The position numbers were made by a program, and so were the translations under genes. 64,000 nucleotides of DNA from an uncultured Sulfurovum sp. (GTDB lineage: Bacteria; Campylobacterota; Campylobacteria; Campylobacterales; Sulfurovaceae): positions 39,157 to 103,156 of the forward strand of contig CACVAS010000105.1 of NCBI GenBank assembly GCA_902727855.1, read 5' to 3'. The notes beneath the pieces were generated by a model. That model ran no database searches. It was given only the letters and a program-made list of their open reading frames with translations, and was not told where the DNA came from. Positions within the stretch are counted from its first letter, which is position 1. Each line of letters opens with the position of its first letter. Shown here in pieces: positions 1 to 9,652 of the stretch.

Positions 1-1091
1 ATGGCATAGGCTTTTTCTTCACGAGCCTTGTCAAGCTCTCTAAAACTATGAGAGTAGATGAGTAAATCATCATAGTGAATGGTCAATGTTTCATCATTAC
101 AGGCTATACCAGATGCACCAATAGTAGAAGCAATACGCCCCCAATTTGGATCTTCACCAAAGAGAGCAGTCTTCACCAGTAAGGAATTACTTAATGCCAT
201 GGAAGCTTTCTTAGCATCTTCTTGAGATATAGCACCTTTCACTTCAAATGCCACAAGTTTATTGGCACCTTCTCCATCTTTGAGTATCATCATAGCCAGC
301 TCAAACATGAGCTTATTTAGAGCTTGTGAAAAGGCTTCTTTGTTGTAGCTACCTGAAGTTTTATTGGCAAGTAACATTACTGTGTCGTTGGTAGAGGTGT
401 CTCCATCTACAGATATACGATTAAAAGATTGTTCAGTGGAAGCTAGGAGTACTGCATCCATGTCATCTTTAGGTATGTCTGCATCTGTGGCAACAAAACA
501 AAGCATGGTTGCCATAGCGGGGTTTATCATACCCGCACCTTTACAAATGGCTGCAATGTTAAAAGAGCTACCATCTTCAAGTGTAACAGTATAGGCTAAC
601 TCTTTTTTAAAAGAGTCTGTAGTCATGATAGCACGTGCAGCTTGATGAGAATTGTGTCCATTAAAGTCTAAAGCATCAAAGGCTGATGTGATTTTATCTA
701 TAGGTAAACGGTACCCAATAACACCAGTAGAAGACATCACTGGGTTGAGTATATTTTGTTTTTGCTTCAGGGTTGAAAAAATAGTTTCTATATCTTCGAT
801 ACCTTTTTCTCCAGTCATGGCATTGGCATTTTTAGCATTTATGAGTACAAAGTTTGTTTGAAAACCTTTAGGGTACTTTTGATAATGTTTGATAGGTGCA
901 GCTTGAAAAGTGTTTGATGTAAAAACAGCAGAAATGTCACAAGCCTCTTCACTACGTATAAAAGCTACATCTCCATCAATATCTGATATACCAGAGTTTG
1001 CAGGGTTTGTACGCATGCCAACATTAGCAGATCCAGAGTAAAATCCTTGTACCGTATCAAGGCCATTTTTTATTTCATCTATCTTAAACAA
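1..1091 (-). CDS. argJ: Glutamate N-acetyltransferase / amino-acid acetyltransferase ArgJ (3' end truncated by window edge)
   Basis: Reverse-strand reading frame absent from the ORF track (runs off the edge). Translation includes FYSGSANVGMRTNPANSGISDIDGDVAFIRS...NFVLINAKNANAMTG...GVIGYRLP...ICKGAGMINPAMATMLCFVATDADI...SVDGDTSTNDTV...GEDPNWGRIASTIG, typical of ArgJ. Likely TTG start at 1091. Confidence 0.93.
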   Translation of the reverse strand, partial: MFKIDEIKNGLDTVQGFYSGSANVGMRTNPANSGISDIDGDVAFIRSEEACDISAVFTSNTFQAAPIKHYQKYPKGFQTNFVLINAKNANAMTGEKGIEDIETIFSTLKQKQNILNPVMSSTGVIGYRLPIDKITSAFDALDFNGHNSHQAARAIMTTDSFKKELAYTVTLEDGSSFNIAAICKGAGMINPAMATMLCFVATDADIPKDDMDAVLLASTEQSFNRISVDGDTSTNDTVMLLANKTSGSYNKEAFSQALNKLMFELAMMILKDGEGANKLVAFEVKGAISQEDAKKASMALSNSLLVKTALFGEDPNWGRIASTIGASGIACNDETLTIHYDDLLIYSHSFRELDKAREEKAYA

Positions 1092-1100
1092 TTTGTATCC

Positions 1101-2231
1101 TTATATAAACTTCAACTCTTCAGGTTTTTCTTTTTTACGTATAATTTTTTTCGCTTTTCTAATACCTTCACTTGTACCAATAAGTAAAAGTTTTGATTCA
1201 GGCATAATGAGAGTTTCACCTTGAGGCATAGGTATAAACTTACCATCTTTTTGTCGTATACCAATAATGGTTACGTTAGCAACATCTCTAAAACGTGCTA
1301 CCTTTATTTTTTTGAGTACAAGCCAAGAGTTTTTTGAAACCTTTGCTTCCTCCATATCTAACGGGGTATCTTGCTTATATAAAAACTCTTCTAAAAGGTT
1401 TTCCATATCTGGGCGCGCTGCCATCGCATTGATACGTCTTGCCATCAACTTGGTAGCGGTGACTACTTTATCAGCTCCTAGTTTAAGAAGCTTTTCATCA
1501 TCTTTGTTACTTTGTGCGTTGGCAATAATTAAAAAAGGTCTTGTACGTTTTATTTCACTTTCATAGAGTCTTACAGAAGCAATAGTGGCAATGTTATCAG
1601 CAATGTTGTCAGCCAATGTAATAACCCCTTTAGCAGATGAGAGGTGTGATTTTAAAATGCCTTCTTCTGTGTGTGCTTCTGCTGTCACAAAATAGGGATA
1701 TTTGTGTTTTTTGGCTATCTCTTCCATATCTTCACGAGGGTCAACTACTACAAATGGAATATGATTTTCACGAAGTTGTTTGGTGACTTGAATGGTAAAC
1801 TCATTATGGTAACATACAACAAAGTGCTGTTTTAATCTTGCAATTTCGTAAAGCATTTTACGCTCCTTGGCTGTTTTTTGAAATTCACCTTTTTTAACGA
1901 CCTCTGCAATAATACCTACAGCAATAGAGAAAACAACAAATCCAAAAATAATGAGTGTAATAGTAAAAATACGACCCATATCCGAAAGAGGGTGTTGCTC
2001 TCCAAAACCTACAGTTGTAAAGGTAATCCCTGTTTGGTAGATAGCATCCATTAAAGGATACTGCTCTATAATCATGTATCCGATAGTACCCAATAACATC
2101 GTAAGTACAGTAAGTATAAGAGGGAGTCTAAAAGGAGCTAAGTGTCCATAATATTCGTCATTTAGTGTTATGTGGGGTTTTGGATTGTCTTTCCATCCGA
2201 AAAAACGTTTTAATTTTTTGGTAAACTTCAT
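1101..2231 (-). CDS. Potassium channel protein: ion-channel TM region (TVGFGE filter) plus TrkA-N/RCK domain
   Basis: GITFTTVGFGEQHPLSDMGR pore motif, then HFVVCYHNEFTIQVTKQL RCK domain and TrkA-C-like end. Confidence 0.9.
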   Translation of the reverse strand: MKFTKKLKRFFGWKDNPKPHITLNDEYYGHLAPFRLPLILTVLTMLLGTIGYMIIEQYPLMDAIYQTGITFTTVGFGEQHPLSDMGRIFTITLIIFGFVVFSIAVGIIAEVVKKGEFQKTAKERKMLYEIARLKQHFVVCYHNEFTIQVTKQLRENHIPFVVVDPREDMEEIAKKHKYPYFVTAEAHTEEGILKSHLSSAKGVITLADNIADNIATIASVRLYESEIKRTRPFLIIANAQSNKDDEKLLKLGADKVVTATKLMARRINAMAARPDMENLLEEFLYKQDTPLDMEEAKVSKNSWLVLKKIKVARFRDVANVTIIGIRQKDGKFIPMPQGETLIMPESKLLLIGTSEGIRKAKKIIRKKEKPEELKFI

Positions 2232-2287
2232 GATAAGAGAGTATATCTTCTCTTATCTTAAAAGGTTTAGTAGTAACAAACAGAGCG

Positions 2288-2497
2288 TTAGTTAGCTACT
2301 GCCTCTTTTGCTGCTTTCTTCTTCATAGTTCTAAGTGTTGAAGCTGCAACTTTAACTCTTTTAGTTGTTCCATCTTCTAGAGTGATTTTTACAGATCTTA
2401 AGTTAGGAAGTTGTCTTCTTTTTGTTTTGTTATTTGCGTGAGAAACGTTGTTTCCTACAAGTGGCCCTTTGCCAGTAATTGCACATCTTCTTGCCAT
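2288..2497 (-). CDS. rpmB: 50S ribosomal protein L28
   Basis: [33 protein letters not shown] signature. Confidence 0.97.
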   Translation of the reverse strand: MARRCAITGKGPLVGNNVSHANNKTKRRQLPNLRSVKITLEDGTTKRVKVAASTLRTMKKKAAKEAVAN

Positions 2498-2836
2498 AAT
2501 ATGTCCTTCATAAGTAATACCATTATTGTTAATGGTGAATATTTTGTGGGATTATAGGGGATTTTTGTATAAAATTTGCTTAAGTTTCTTGTGTTTTCTT
2601 TGGCATCTTTCCTCTTGGTTTGAATTGTGGCGTTTTTATTCTCTTCTACCCCAAGGGCATTTCCTCACTTTTTTCACGGCATTTTTTTAGAAAAAACGAA
2701 GCAAAAAAGCGTCGTGCTTCTCGAATCGCTTCGCTTACAAGGGCGTTCACCACGACGAGGCATGCTTTGCATGATTAATGGAAGACACTGTGTGTCTGTG
2801 TTATAATTAACCTAAATTATTTAATGTAGGATAGTA

Positions 2837-3478
2837 ATGCAAGTAGCTCCAAGTATTTTATCGGCAGATTTTGGACATTTGGCTCGTGATGTTGAAGCCA
2901 TTTGTGAGGGTGGTTGTGACCTTGTACATGTAGATGTGATGGATGGACATTTTGTGCCAAACCTGACTATTGGTCCAGTTGTGGTTAGTGCTGTAGCAAA
3001 GGCAGCAACAAAACCTTTAGATATCCATCTAATGGTAGAAAATAACACATTTTTTGTAGACCTTTTTGCACCATTGAAGCCAGCGTTTATCTCTTTTCAT
3101 ATAGAAGAAGAAAAACATCCTCATAGACTTATTCAGAAGATACGATCATTAGGAATACGCCCGGCAATTGTGCTTAACCCACATACTCCACCAGAGTCCA
3201 TAGAGTTCCTACTTGAAGATGTAGATATGGTACTTCTTATGTCTGTAAACCCAGGTTTTGGTGGACAAAAGTTTATTTCATCAGTCGTAGAAAAGGCACA
3301 AAGATTAAAGTCTCTCATTGAGAAAAAAAATCCAAAATGTCTCATTGAAGTAGATGGAGGTGTTAGCGATCAAAACATACACCTTTTAAAAGAAGCTGGT
3401 GTAGATGTGGTAGTGGCTGGTTCATTTGTTTACAAGCATCCTAAGGGAATTAAAACAGCCATTGATGCGTTAAAATAA
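2837..3478 (+). CDS. rpe: Ribulose-phosphate 3-epimerase
   Basis: MQVAPSILSADFGHL...HVDVMDGHFVPNLTIGP...MSVNPGFGGQKFI...VDGGV. Confidence 0.97.
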   Translation: MQVAPSILSADFGHLARDVEAICEGGCDLVHVDVMDGHFVPNLTIGPVVVSAVAKAATKPLDIHLMVENNTFFVDLFAPLKPAFISFHIEEEKHPHRLIQKIRSLGIRPAIVLNPHTPPESIEFLLEDVDMVLLMSVNPGFGGQKFISSVVEKAQRLKSLIEKKNPKCLIEVDGGVSDQNIHLLKEAGVDVVVAGSFVYKHPKGIKTAIDALK

Positions 3479-3480
3479 TG

Positions 3481-3552
3481 TAGGGTGTTGTCCCCTGACA
3501 ACACCAAATAGGTATAGAATACAAATGGTGTTGTGAGGCACAGCACCCTACG
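3481..3552. repeat. REP-like composite palindrome (TAGGGTGTTGTCCCCTGACAACACC ... GGTGTTGTGAGGCACAGCACCCTACGG)
   Basis: Two hairpin arms in the rpe-trpF intergenic region. The outer ends TAGGGTG/CACCCTA are complementary. The arm recurs at 48210-48238. Confidence 0.8.
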
Positions 3553-3561
3553 GAGAAAGAC

Positions 3562-4155
3562 ATGTTAAAAGTTAAAATATGTGGGATTACCAATTTACAA
3601 GATGCCTTGCATGCAGTTAAATGTGGTGCAGATGCATTAGGGTTTGTATTTTATCCTAAATCCCCACGTTACATTACCCCTACTATGGCTAAACAAATTA
3701 TAGACAAACTCCCACCTTTTGTAGAAAGAGTAGGACTATTTGTGAATGAAAGTGTAGAACACATTGATAGGGTATGCCAAGCGTGTGATATTTCACGTGC
3801 TCAAATACATTTTGATGTTGATGAAGCATTTTTAGACACCATTGGACTAGCAACATTGCCTGTAGTACGAGCTGAGTCTGCCCAAGATGTACATAGGTTT
3901 GAAAATACATACCGTTTGGTTGATGCTTTTAGTGAAGCCTATGGAGGTACGGGGAAGCGTTTAAATCTTGAATGGTTTGAAGGTGTGGACTGTTCCAAAA
4001 TTATTTTAGCAGGTGGACTTACGGAGCAAAATGTTTCAGAAGTGAAAGCATTTGGGTTTTATGGTGTAGATGTAAGTTCAGGTGTAGAGTTGACAAAAGG
4101 TCAAAAAGATTCTCATAAAGTAAAGCAGTTTATAGACAATGCAAAAAGTTTTTGA
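3562..4155 (+). CDS. trpF: Phosphoribosylanthranilate isomerase
   Basis: MLKVKICGITNLQDA...GADALGFVFYPKSPRYI...ILAGGLTEQNV...GVDVSSGVE. Confidence 0.96.
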   Translation: MLKVKICGITNLQDALHAVKCGADALGFVFYPKSPRYITPTMAKQIIDKLPPFVERVGLFVNESVEHIDRVCQACDISRAQIHFDVDEAFLDTIGLATLPVVRAESAQDVHRFENTYRLVDAFSEAYGGTGKRLNLEWFEGVDCSKIILAGGLTEQNVSEVKAFGFYGVDVSSGVELTKGQKDSHKVKQFIDNAKSF

Positions 4156-4930
4156 AGAACTGACGATAGCCTTTCGCAAGTATAATGGTGTCCTCTGCCA
4201 AGAGACGTACCAGGATATTGCAGAAAAGCATTGTACATTATTGGAAGATAGTGACACCATCCTTATACTGTTACAAGCTTCTGGCTACCCCATTGTAGAA
4301 GCAGAAGATGGCTATAGACTTTTAACATATTTTACCCCATACCACGAACAGAAATATTGTGTCATAGACATAGAAACCAATGGTTCCAAACCAGGCACCT
4401 CACAGGTCATTGAAATAGGTGCGGTAATGCTACAAAATGGAAAAGTTATCGACTCTTATGAAACCTTTGTAGAGTGTGCCTTTTTACCAGAATACATTAC
4501 TAAAATAACTGGCATAGAACCTACAGACCTTATAGATGCACCCAGTCGTAAAGAAGCATTGACTGGACTGCGTCATTTTATGCAAGATAGTATATTTGTC
4601 GCGCATAATGCAAACTTTGATTATAGTTTTCTTAATGCTTCTTTTGAGCGTTTTGGCTTAGGTAACATAGGTAACCCTAAACTTTGTACCATAGATTTGG
4701 CACGAAGAACATTTGAGAGTGAGCGTTATGGATTAGCCTACCTCATAGATTTTTTAGAGATAGAAACAGCCACACACCATCGTGCCTATTCAGATGCTGT
4801 TTGTGCAGCTAAAGTGATGGAGAAGTCAGTGAAAACATTGCCGCAGTATGTCTTGACAGCAGATGAACTTTTAAGGTTTTCTATCTCATCTAAAAAAGAG
4901 AGAAGACTCAAAAAAGAGAAAGAAGATTAA
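4139..4930 (+). CDS. 3'-5' exonuclease, DNA polymerase III epsilon-like
   Basis: CVIDIETNGSKPGTSQVIEIGAV...FVAHNANFDYSFL...HHRAYSDAVCAAKV (DEDDh exonuclease motifs). Confidence 0.9.
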   Translation: MQKVFEELTIAFRKYNGVLCQETYQDIAEKHCTLLEDSDTILILLQASGYPIVEAEDGYRLLTYFTPYHEQKYCVIDIETNGSKPGTSQVIEIGAVMLQNGKVIDSYETFVECAFLPEYITKITGIEPTDLIDAPSRKEALTGLRHFMQDSIFVAHNANFDYSFLNASFERFGLGNIGNPKLCTIDLARRTFESERYGLAYLIDFLEIETATHHRAYSDAVCAAKVMEKSVKTLPQYVLTADELLRFSISSKKERRLKKEKED

Positions 4931-5583
4931 TTATTTTCTTTCCCTAAAATATGATGTAAAAAAAGTATCTGTGCAAAGACAGCTGCAAAGATATTGAGTA
5001 TAGGTATATAGTTAAAGCCTGCGGCAATCATAGAGAGCATGGTTGTTCTTTTTGTTTTGTCTTTTAACGTTCTTTTGTCCTCAATGAAGAGACTACTCAC
5101 ATCATAAATAGTTGGTGCCTTCAGGAGTATAGACCATATCCATAACATATATACAGCACCTAAAAGTGGCACAAACATCATAGGGAACGTAAATATAAAA
5201 AGTACAAAAGCAATCAGTGCAGACTTCAAACTTAAAACAGTAGAGGTCGTAACGTTTGGACTACCAGTCACTTGTATCTTAGGGTAGTGTTTTTTTGCCA
5301 ATTTTATCAGCAATGGTTCTATCATAAAAGAAGTCACTACCGATATTGTAATGACAAATATCAGATAAGAGATTGCGACAGAGGCTACTGATGCACCTGT
5401 TGTCTTAAGCCAATCCCATGGCAACCAAGAAAGATAGCTGCCAATAAATGTATGTATAGTACTCTGCGTAGACCATAATATTAAAGCAGTAATGACTAAA
5501 GAGATAAGCCCTACTTTAATGACAAAAAGTAGTACAGTAGCAGAGAGTATGTCTTTAAAACTTTTTCCTATGGTTCGTGTCAT
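4927..5583 (-). CDS. EI24/CysZ-like integral membrane protein
   Basis: Multiple TM helices and conserved C-terminal region (AAGFNYIPILNIFAAVFAQILFLHHILG). Confidence 0.7.
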   Translation of the reverse strand: MTRTIGKSFKDILSATVLLFVIKVGLISLVITALILWSTQSTIHTFIGSYLSWLPWDWLKTTGASVASVAISYLIFVITISVVTSFMIEPLLIKLAKKHYPKIQVTGSPNVTTSTVLSLKSALIAFVLFIFTFPMMFVPLLGAVYMLWIWSILLKAPTIYDVSSLFIEDKRTLKDKTKRTTMLSMIAAGFNYIPILNIFAAVFAQILFLHHILGKENN

Positions 5584-6107
5584 GAGAGATACTCATTTTT
5601 AAATGTGACATAACGTGTAGCAGAAGCATAGAGCTCTGCCACTTCTTCATCGGTGAGTTGACGTACAACTTTGGCAGGACTTCCCATAATGAGACTTCTA
5701 GGAGGAAACTTTTTGCCTTTTGTCACAAGTGAGGAAGCACCTACTATAGACTCTTTTCCTATGACTGCACCATCGAGTATAGTGGCACTCATGCCTATAA
5801 GACAGGCGTCTTCTATAGTACACCCATGAAGCATGACTCTATGACCTACAGTTACATCGTTACCTATGATGGTAGGGTGCCCATCACTTTCGTCTGGTTT
5901 CTTATGATGGGTGACGTGAATCATACTGAGGTCTTGTATGTTGCTTCTGTCGCCTATGTGTATGTGATGCACATCTCCACGCACCACACACCCAAACCAT
6001 ACAGCAGCGTCTTCACCCATGACTGTACGTCCAATGACAGAAGCCCCTTGGGCTACCCATGCGTTTTTACCTAGAGTCGGTGTCCAATGTTTAAAGTCTA
6101 AAATCAT
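5580..6107 (-). CDS. Gamma-carbonic-anhydrase-like hexapeptide transferase family protein
   Basis: Left-handed beta-helix repeats: WFGCVVRGDVHHIHIGDRSNIQDLSMIHVTHHK...VTVGHRVMLHGCTIEDACLIGM. Confidence 0.9.
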   Translation of the reverse strand: MILDFKHWTPTLGKNAWVAQGASVIGRTVMGEDAAVWFGCVVRGDVHHIHIGDRSNIQDLSMIHVTHHKKPDESDGHPTIIGNDVTVGHRVMLHGCTIEDACLIGMSATILDGAVIGKESIVGASSLVTKGKKFPPRSLIMGSPAKVVRQLTDEEVAELYASATRYVTFKNEYLS

Positions 6108-6115
6108 ATCTGTCC

Positions 6116-8203
6116 TTACGATTCTTTGAGTATTTTTTTTGCCAAACGATTGACGTAGTCTGGTGTCTCTTTTTTGGTTTTGTCATGTATCTTAGAGACA
6201 TACTCTTCTAAAACACAGTGGTTATTGACCTCTTTGCCTAAAGGTAAAACCTTCGTATAGTTTCCGTCACTTTGAAGTTCCCAACGCAAAGAGTTGTCTG
6301 CAAGTTGAAGCCTAAGAATCTGCTCTATTTTCTGGGAAAGTTTCTTTTCCAGTATTGGGGTCATGAGTTCTATACGACGTATGAGGTTACGTGGCATAAG
6401 GTCAGCAGATGAAATGTAACAGCCTACCTTGTCATTTTTAAAATAATAGATACGCGCATGCTCTAAGTATTTACCTATGACAGAAGAGACTTTTATATTG
6501 TCAGAGACACCTTTAACCCCAGGTTTTAAACAACATATACCACGAATAATAAGGTCAATTTTACATCCTTCTTGAGACGCCAAGTAGAGTGCTTTAATAA
6601 TGTTTGAATCCACAAGAGAGTTGGCTTTTAAAATAATGTGACCCTCCAAACCATGTTGACTCTCTTGCTCTATGAGTTTAATGAGTTTCGGTTTAATTTG
6701 TTTTGGAGACATAAAAAGAGGGTCTAATGTCGTGTGCGTAGAAAAACCTGTTAAAAAATGGAAAAATTGCGTAGCATCTGTAGAAAATATTTTTCTAGAG
6801 GTAAAGTATGAGATATCGGTATATATTTTTGCTGTACTTGGATTGTAATTACCAGTGGCTAGATGTACATAACTTTTGAGTTTTGAGCCGGTACGTTTAA
6901 TGACTTGGGCAATTTTGGCATGCACTTTAAGCCCAGGGATACCGTAAACCACATGTGCACCTGCCTCTTCTAGTGCTTTGGCCCATCGTAGGTTATTTTC
7001 TTCATCAAAACGTGCTTTAAGTTCTACAAGCACCATGACTTGTTTTCCATCTCGTATCGCATCTATGAGTGCTTTGACAATTGGTGACTTTTGTCCTGCA
7101 CGGTAAAGCGTCATACGAATAGCAAGCGTCTCGGGATCTGCGGCACCTTGTTTTATGAACTGTACAACCGGCTCAAAAGAATCAAAAGGGTGGTAGAGTA
7201 AAACATCTTCCTTGTCTATGGCTTCAAAGATATTATTTGCGTCCAGTGGAGGCAGTGTTTTAGGATTAAAAGTAGGTAGTACTAGATGTGAGAGAGCCTT
7301 GTCACCCACTATTTGCCACAAAGAACCCAAATGTAAGGGGAGTGTCTTGTAGGAGTAGATGTCTTTGTCATCAAGGTTTAGGTGTGAAAGTAGAAACTTG
7401 GTTAGCTTTTTATTTGCATCTTCTCTGAGCTCTAAACGGATAAGTGAACCCTTGTTTCTCGAACGTAGTCCTTCTTCAAGAAGTTGTAAGAAGTCATCTG
7501 CTTCCTCTTCTTCTATCTCTATGTCTGCATTTCTAGTGACCCTAAAAGGTGTAGAAGCGTGTGGTGTAAACCCAGGAAAAACTTCAGAGGCAAAATGAAC
7601 AACCACGGACTCTATGGGTACAAAAGTTTGCCCAATCTGCAAAAACCTAGGAAGAATCCTAGGTATACGTATTAGCCCATGTTTGACATTTTTCAACGCA
7701 TCTTTGAGTGTAAGAGCCAGACCAAAACTAAGGTTATTTAAATGAGGAAAAGGGTGTGTTGCATCTACAGCTATGGGGATGATAACAGGGTAAATTTCAT
7801 TAAAAAATACCTCTTTGAGTGTGGCTTTTTCTTTGTCATTTAATGTGTCATAGTTTTTGATATGTACATCATTTTCATGTAGTTTAGAGACAATAGAAGT
7901 GTAACATATCTCTAGCACTTGATGCTCTTTATGTAGGTAGGTATGTATCTCATTAAGCTGTTCAAGTGGCGTGAGCTTTGCTGCACCTGTCTCTTGTATG
8001 CGTGCTTTATAGAGTGCCTTAAGACCCGCAACACGTATCATGTAAAACTCATCTAGGTTTGTACCGTAGATGGCTAAAAACTTTAGACGTTCAAGTGGAG
8101 GAAGCTTCTCATCAAGCGCTTGAGCGAGTACACGAGAGTTAAACTGAAGCCATGAGAGTTCACGGTTAAAATAGAGTTGCGACGAGTCGAGATCATGAGC
8201 CAT
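6116..8203 (-). CDS. ppk1: Polyphosphate kinase 1
   Basis: YFNRELSWLQFNSRVL...LRWAKALEEAGAHVVYGIPGLKVHAKIAQV...HLATGNYNPSTAKIYTDISYFT. Confidence 0.97.
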   Translation of the reverse strand: MAHDLDSSQLYFNRELSWLQFNSRVLAQALDEKLPPLERLKFLAIYGTNLDEFYMIRVAGLKALYKARIQETGAAKLTPLEQLNEIHTYLHKEHQVLEICYTSIVSKLHENDVHIKNYDTLNDKEKATLKEVFFNEIYPVIIPIAVDATHPFPHLNNLSFGLALTLKDALKNVKHGLIRIPRILPRFLQIGQTFVPIESVVVHFASEVFPGFTPHASTPFRVTRNADIEIEEEEADDFLQLLEEGLRSRNKGSLIRLELREDANKKLTKFLLSHLNLDDKDIYSYKTLPLHLGSLWQIVGDKALSHLVLPTFNPKTLPPLDANNIFEAIDKEDVLLYHPFDSFEPVVQFIKQGAADPETLAIRMTLYRAGQKSPIVKALIDAIRDGKQVMVLVELKARFDEENNLRWAKALEEAGAHVVYGIPGLKVHAKIAQVIKRTGSKLKSYVHLATGNYNPSTAKIYTDISYFTSRKIFSTDATQFFHFLTGFSTHTTLDPLFMSPKQIKPKLIKLIEQESQHGLEGHIILKANSLVDSNIIKALYLASQEGCKIDLIIRGICCLKPGVKGVSDNIKVSSVIGKYLEHARIYYFKNDKVGCYISSADLMPRNLIRRIELMTPILEKKLSQKIEQILRLQLADNSLRWELQSDGNYTKVLPLGKEVNNHCVLEEYVSKIHDKTKKETPDYVNRLAKKILKES

Positions 8204-8287
8204 ATGGTGTACCTACTATACTAAATATTTACACGCATTATAGCAAAATAAATCTATAGTTTTTTCCCAAAAAGCAAACGGTCATAG

Positions 8288-8659
8288 CTAGGGATAATCA
8301 TTTAAAATTTCTTTTAGAACAGTTTGTAGGTTTAATATATGTTCTGTTGTTACCTCATAAACAACTTCAGCATTCAAATCAAAATAATGATGAGATAAAA
8401 TATCACGCATGCCTGCTACTTCACGCCAAGGAATAGTTGTATAATTTTTAAAAAGTTTTTTATCTGTTTCTTTGTCAATTTTTTTGACAGCTTCACCTAT
8501 CGCTATAAGTTGCATACATATACTATCGAGTAACATCAAGCTATTGTCATCTTGTAGATAATCATCTATAGAACAAATATCACGATTTCTATGTAATATT
8601 TTTTCTGTTGCATCTATCATATGATGAAGTAAATCAATGACTATTTCTTTATCATACAT
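8288..8659 (-). CDS. HepT-like toxin (DUF86), partner of upstream MntA-like protein
   Basis: RxxxxxH motif context WREVAGMRDILSHHYFDLN. Overlaps the nucleotidyltransferase gene. Confidence 0.9.
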   Translation of the reverse strand: MYDKEIVIDLLHHMIDATEKILHRNRDICSIDDYLQDDNSLMLLDSICMQLIAIGEAVKKIDKETDKKLFKNYTTIPWREVAGMRDILSHHYFDLNAEVVYEVTTEHILNLQTVLKEILNDYP

Positions 8660-8942
8660 AGATGGCTTCTTTTTCTATCCGCTCTTTTAAGAGGTTGTTC
8701 ATTCTGTCTCTCATTTGAACAATGTCTACATGGGTATTAAAATATTCTTCTATATCATTTTTTATAGCAATTAGTCCAAACATTGTACTTTTATTTAAAT
8801 CTACAACGATGTCTATATCACTTTTAGATGTGGCTTGATTACGTGCGTATGACCCAAATATACCTATATTTTTTACATGATACATTCTTTCAAATCTCTC
8901 TTTATTTTGTGTTAAATAATCTAAAATTTGTTTTTGTGTCAT
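8652..8942 (-). CDS. MntA-like minimal nucleotidyltransferase antitoxin
   Basis: GSYARNQATSKSDIDIVVD (GSx10DxD). Confidence 0.9.
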   Translation of the reverse strand: MTQKQILDYLTQNKERFERMYHVKNIGIFGSYARNQATSKSDIDIVVDLNKSTMFGLIAIKNDIEEYFNTHVDIVQMRDRMNNLLKERIEKEAIYV

Positions 8943-9103
8943 ACTTGAATCCTCATAGCTTCATTTCATGTATTATATCAAAAACCTTGTTTGTTTTTTA
9001 GTTTGGAGTATGATAGGCATTCTGTAGCTTGGATACTACAAACCTATGTGAGTTCTTTCACAGTCTCATGACGGATGGGAATGAGCTAGGTTTTCATATT
9101 GCC

Positions 9104-9652
9104 TTAAACTTCTATATCTACATCAGTACAAAATAAATGTATTATATCATTTGCCAGTTTCTTATTACTTGACATAATTTCTATCTGTATTTTCTCTTTT
9201 ATCTTAAAAATCGAAACATCTGAACTATCATTATCATTCTTTATATAGATGAGACATTGTTTACTAGCTATCTTTTCATATGATTTTTTGTACTCATAAT
9301 TTAATTCTATGTCTTTAATATGATTTTCTTGATTTAAAAATGGAAATAAGTTAAGGGTAAGTACATCAGTACCTTTATTTTGGTCTATACTTGTAAACAA
9401 AAAAGAAGTTGATCTGTGGTTTGTAAATTCATATGTATCAATTTGTTTTCTAAAAGGTAAAGCTGAAAAAGTATCTTGTATTGGTATACCTTCTTGACTC
9501 ACAGACGACAAATGCATATTGTCTGGTATAAGGATTTCAATATTACTGATATAAATCTTTTTTAAATAAAAAGCTCCTTTTATATACAAAATTGCATAAA
9601 TGATACAAAATATGAGTATTACTGATAGTATACGAATGATATTTTTTATCAT
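9104..9652 (-). CDS. Membrane-anchored hypothetical protein, candidate immunity protein of the adjacent RHS protein
   Basis: N-terminal TM helix. Start overlaps the RHS gene stop by 4 nt, so the two are likely translationally coupled. Confidence 0.5.
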   Translation of the reverse strand: MIKNIIRILSVILIFCIIYAILYIKGAFYLKKIYISNIEILIPDNMHLSSVSQEGIPIQDTFSALPFRKQIDTYEFTNHRSTSFLFTSIDQNKGTDVLTLNLFPFLNQENHIKDIELNYEYKKSYEKIASKQCLIYIKNDNDSSDVSIFKIKEKIQIEIMSSNKKLANDIIHLFCTDVDIEV

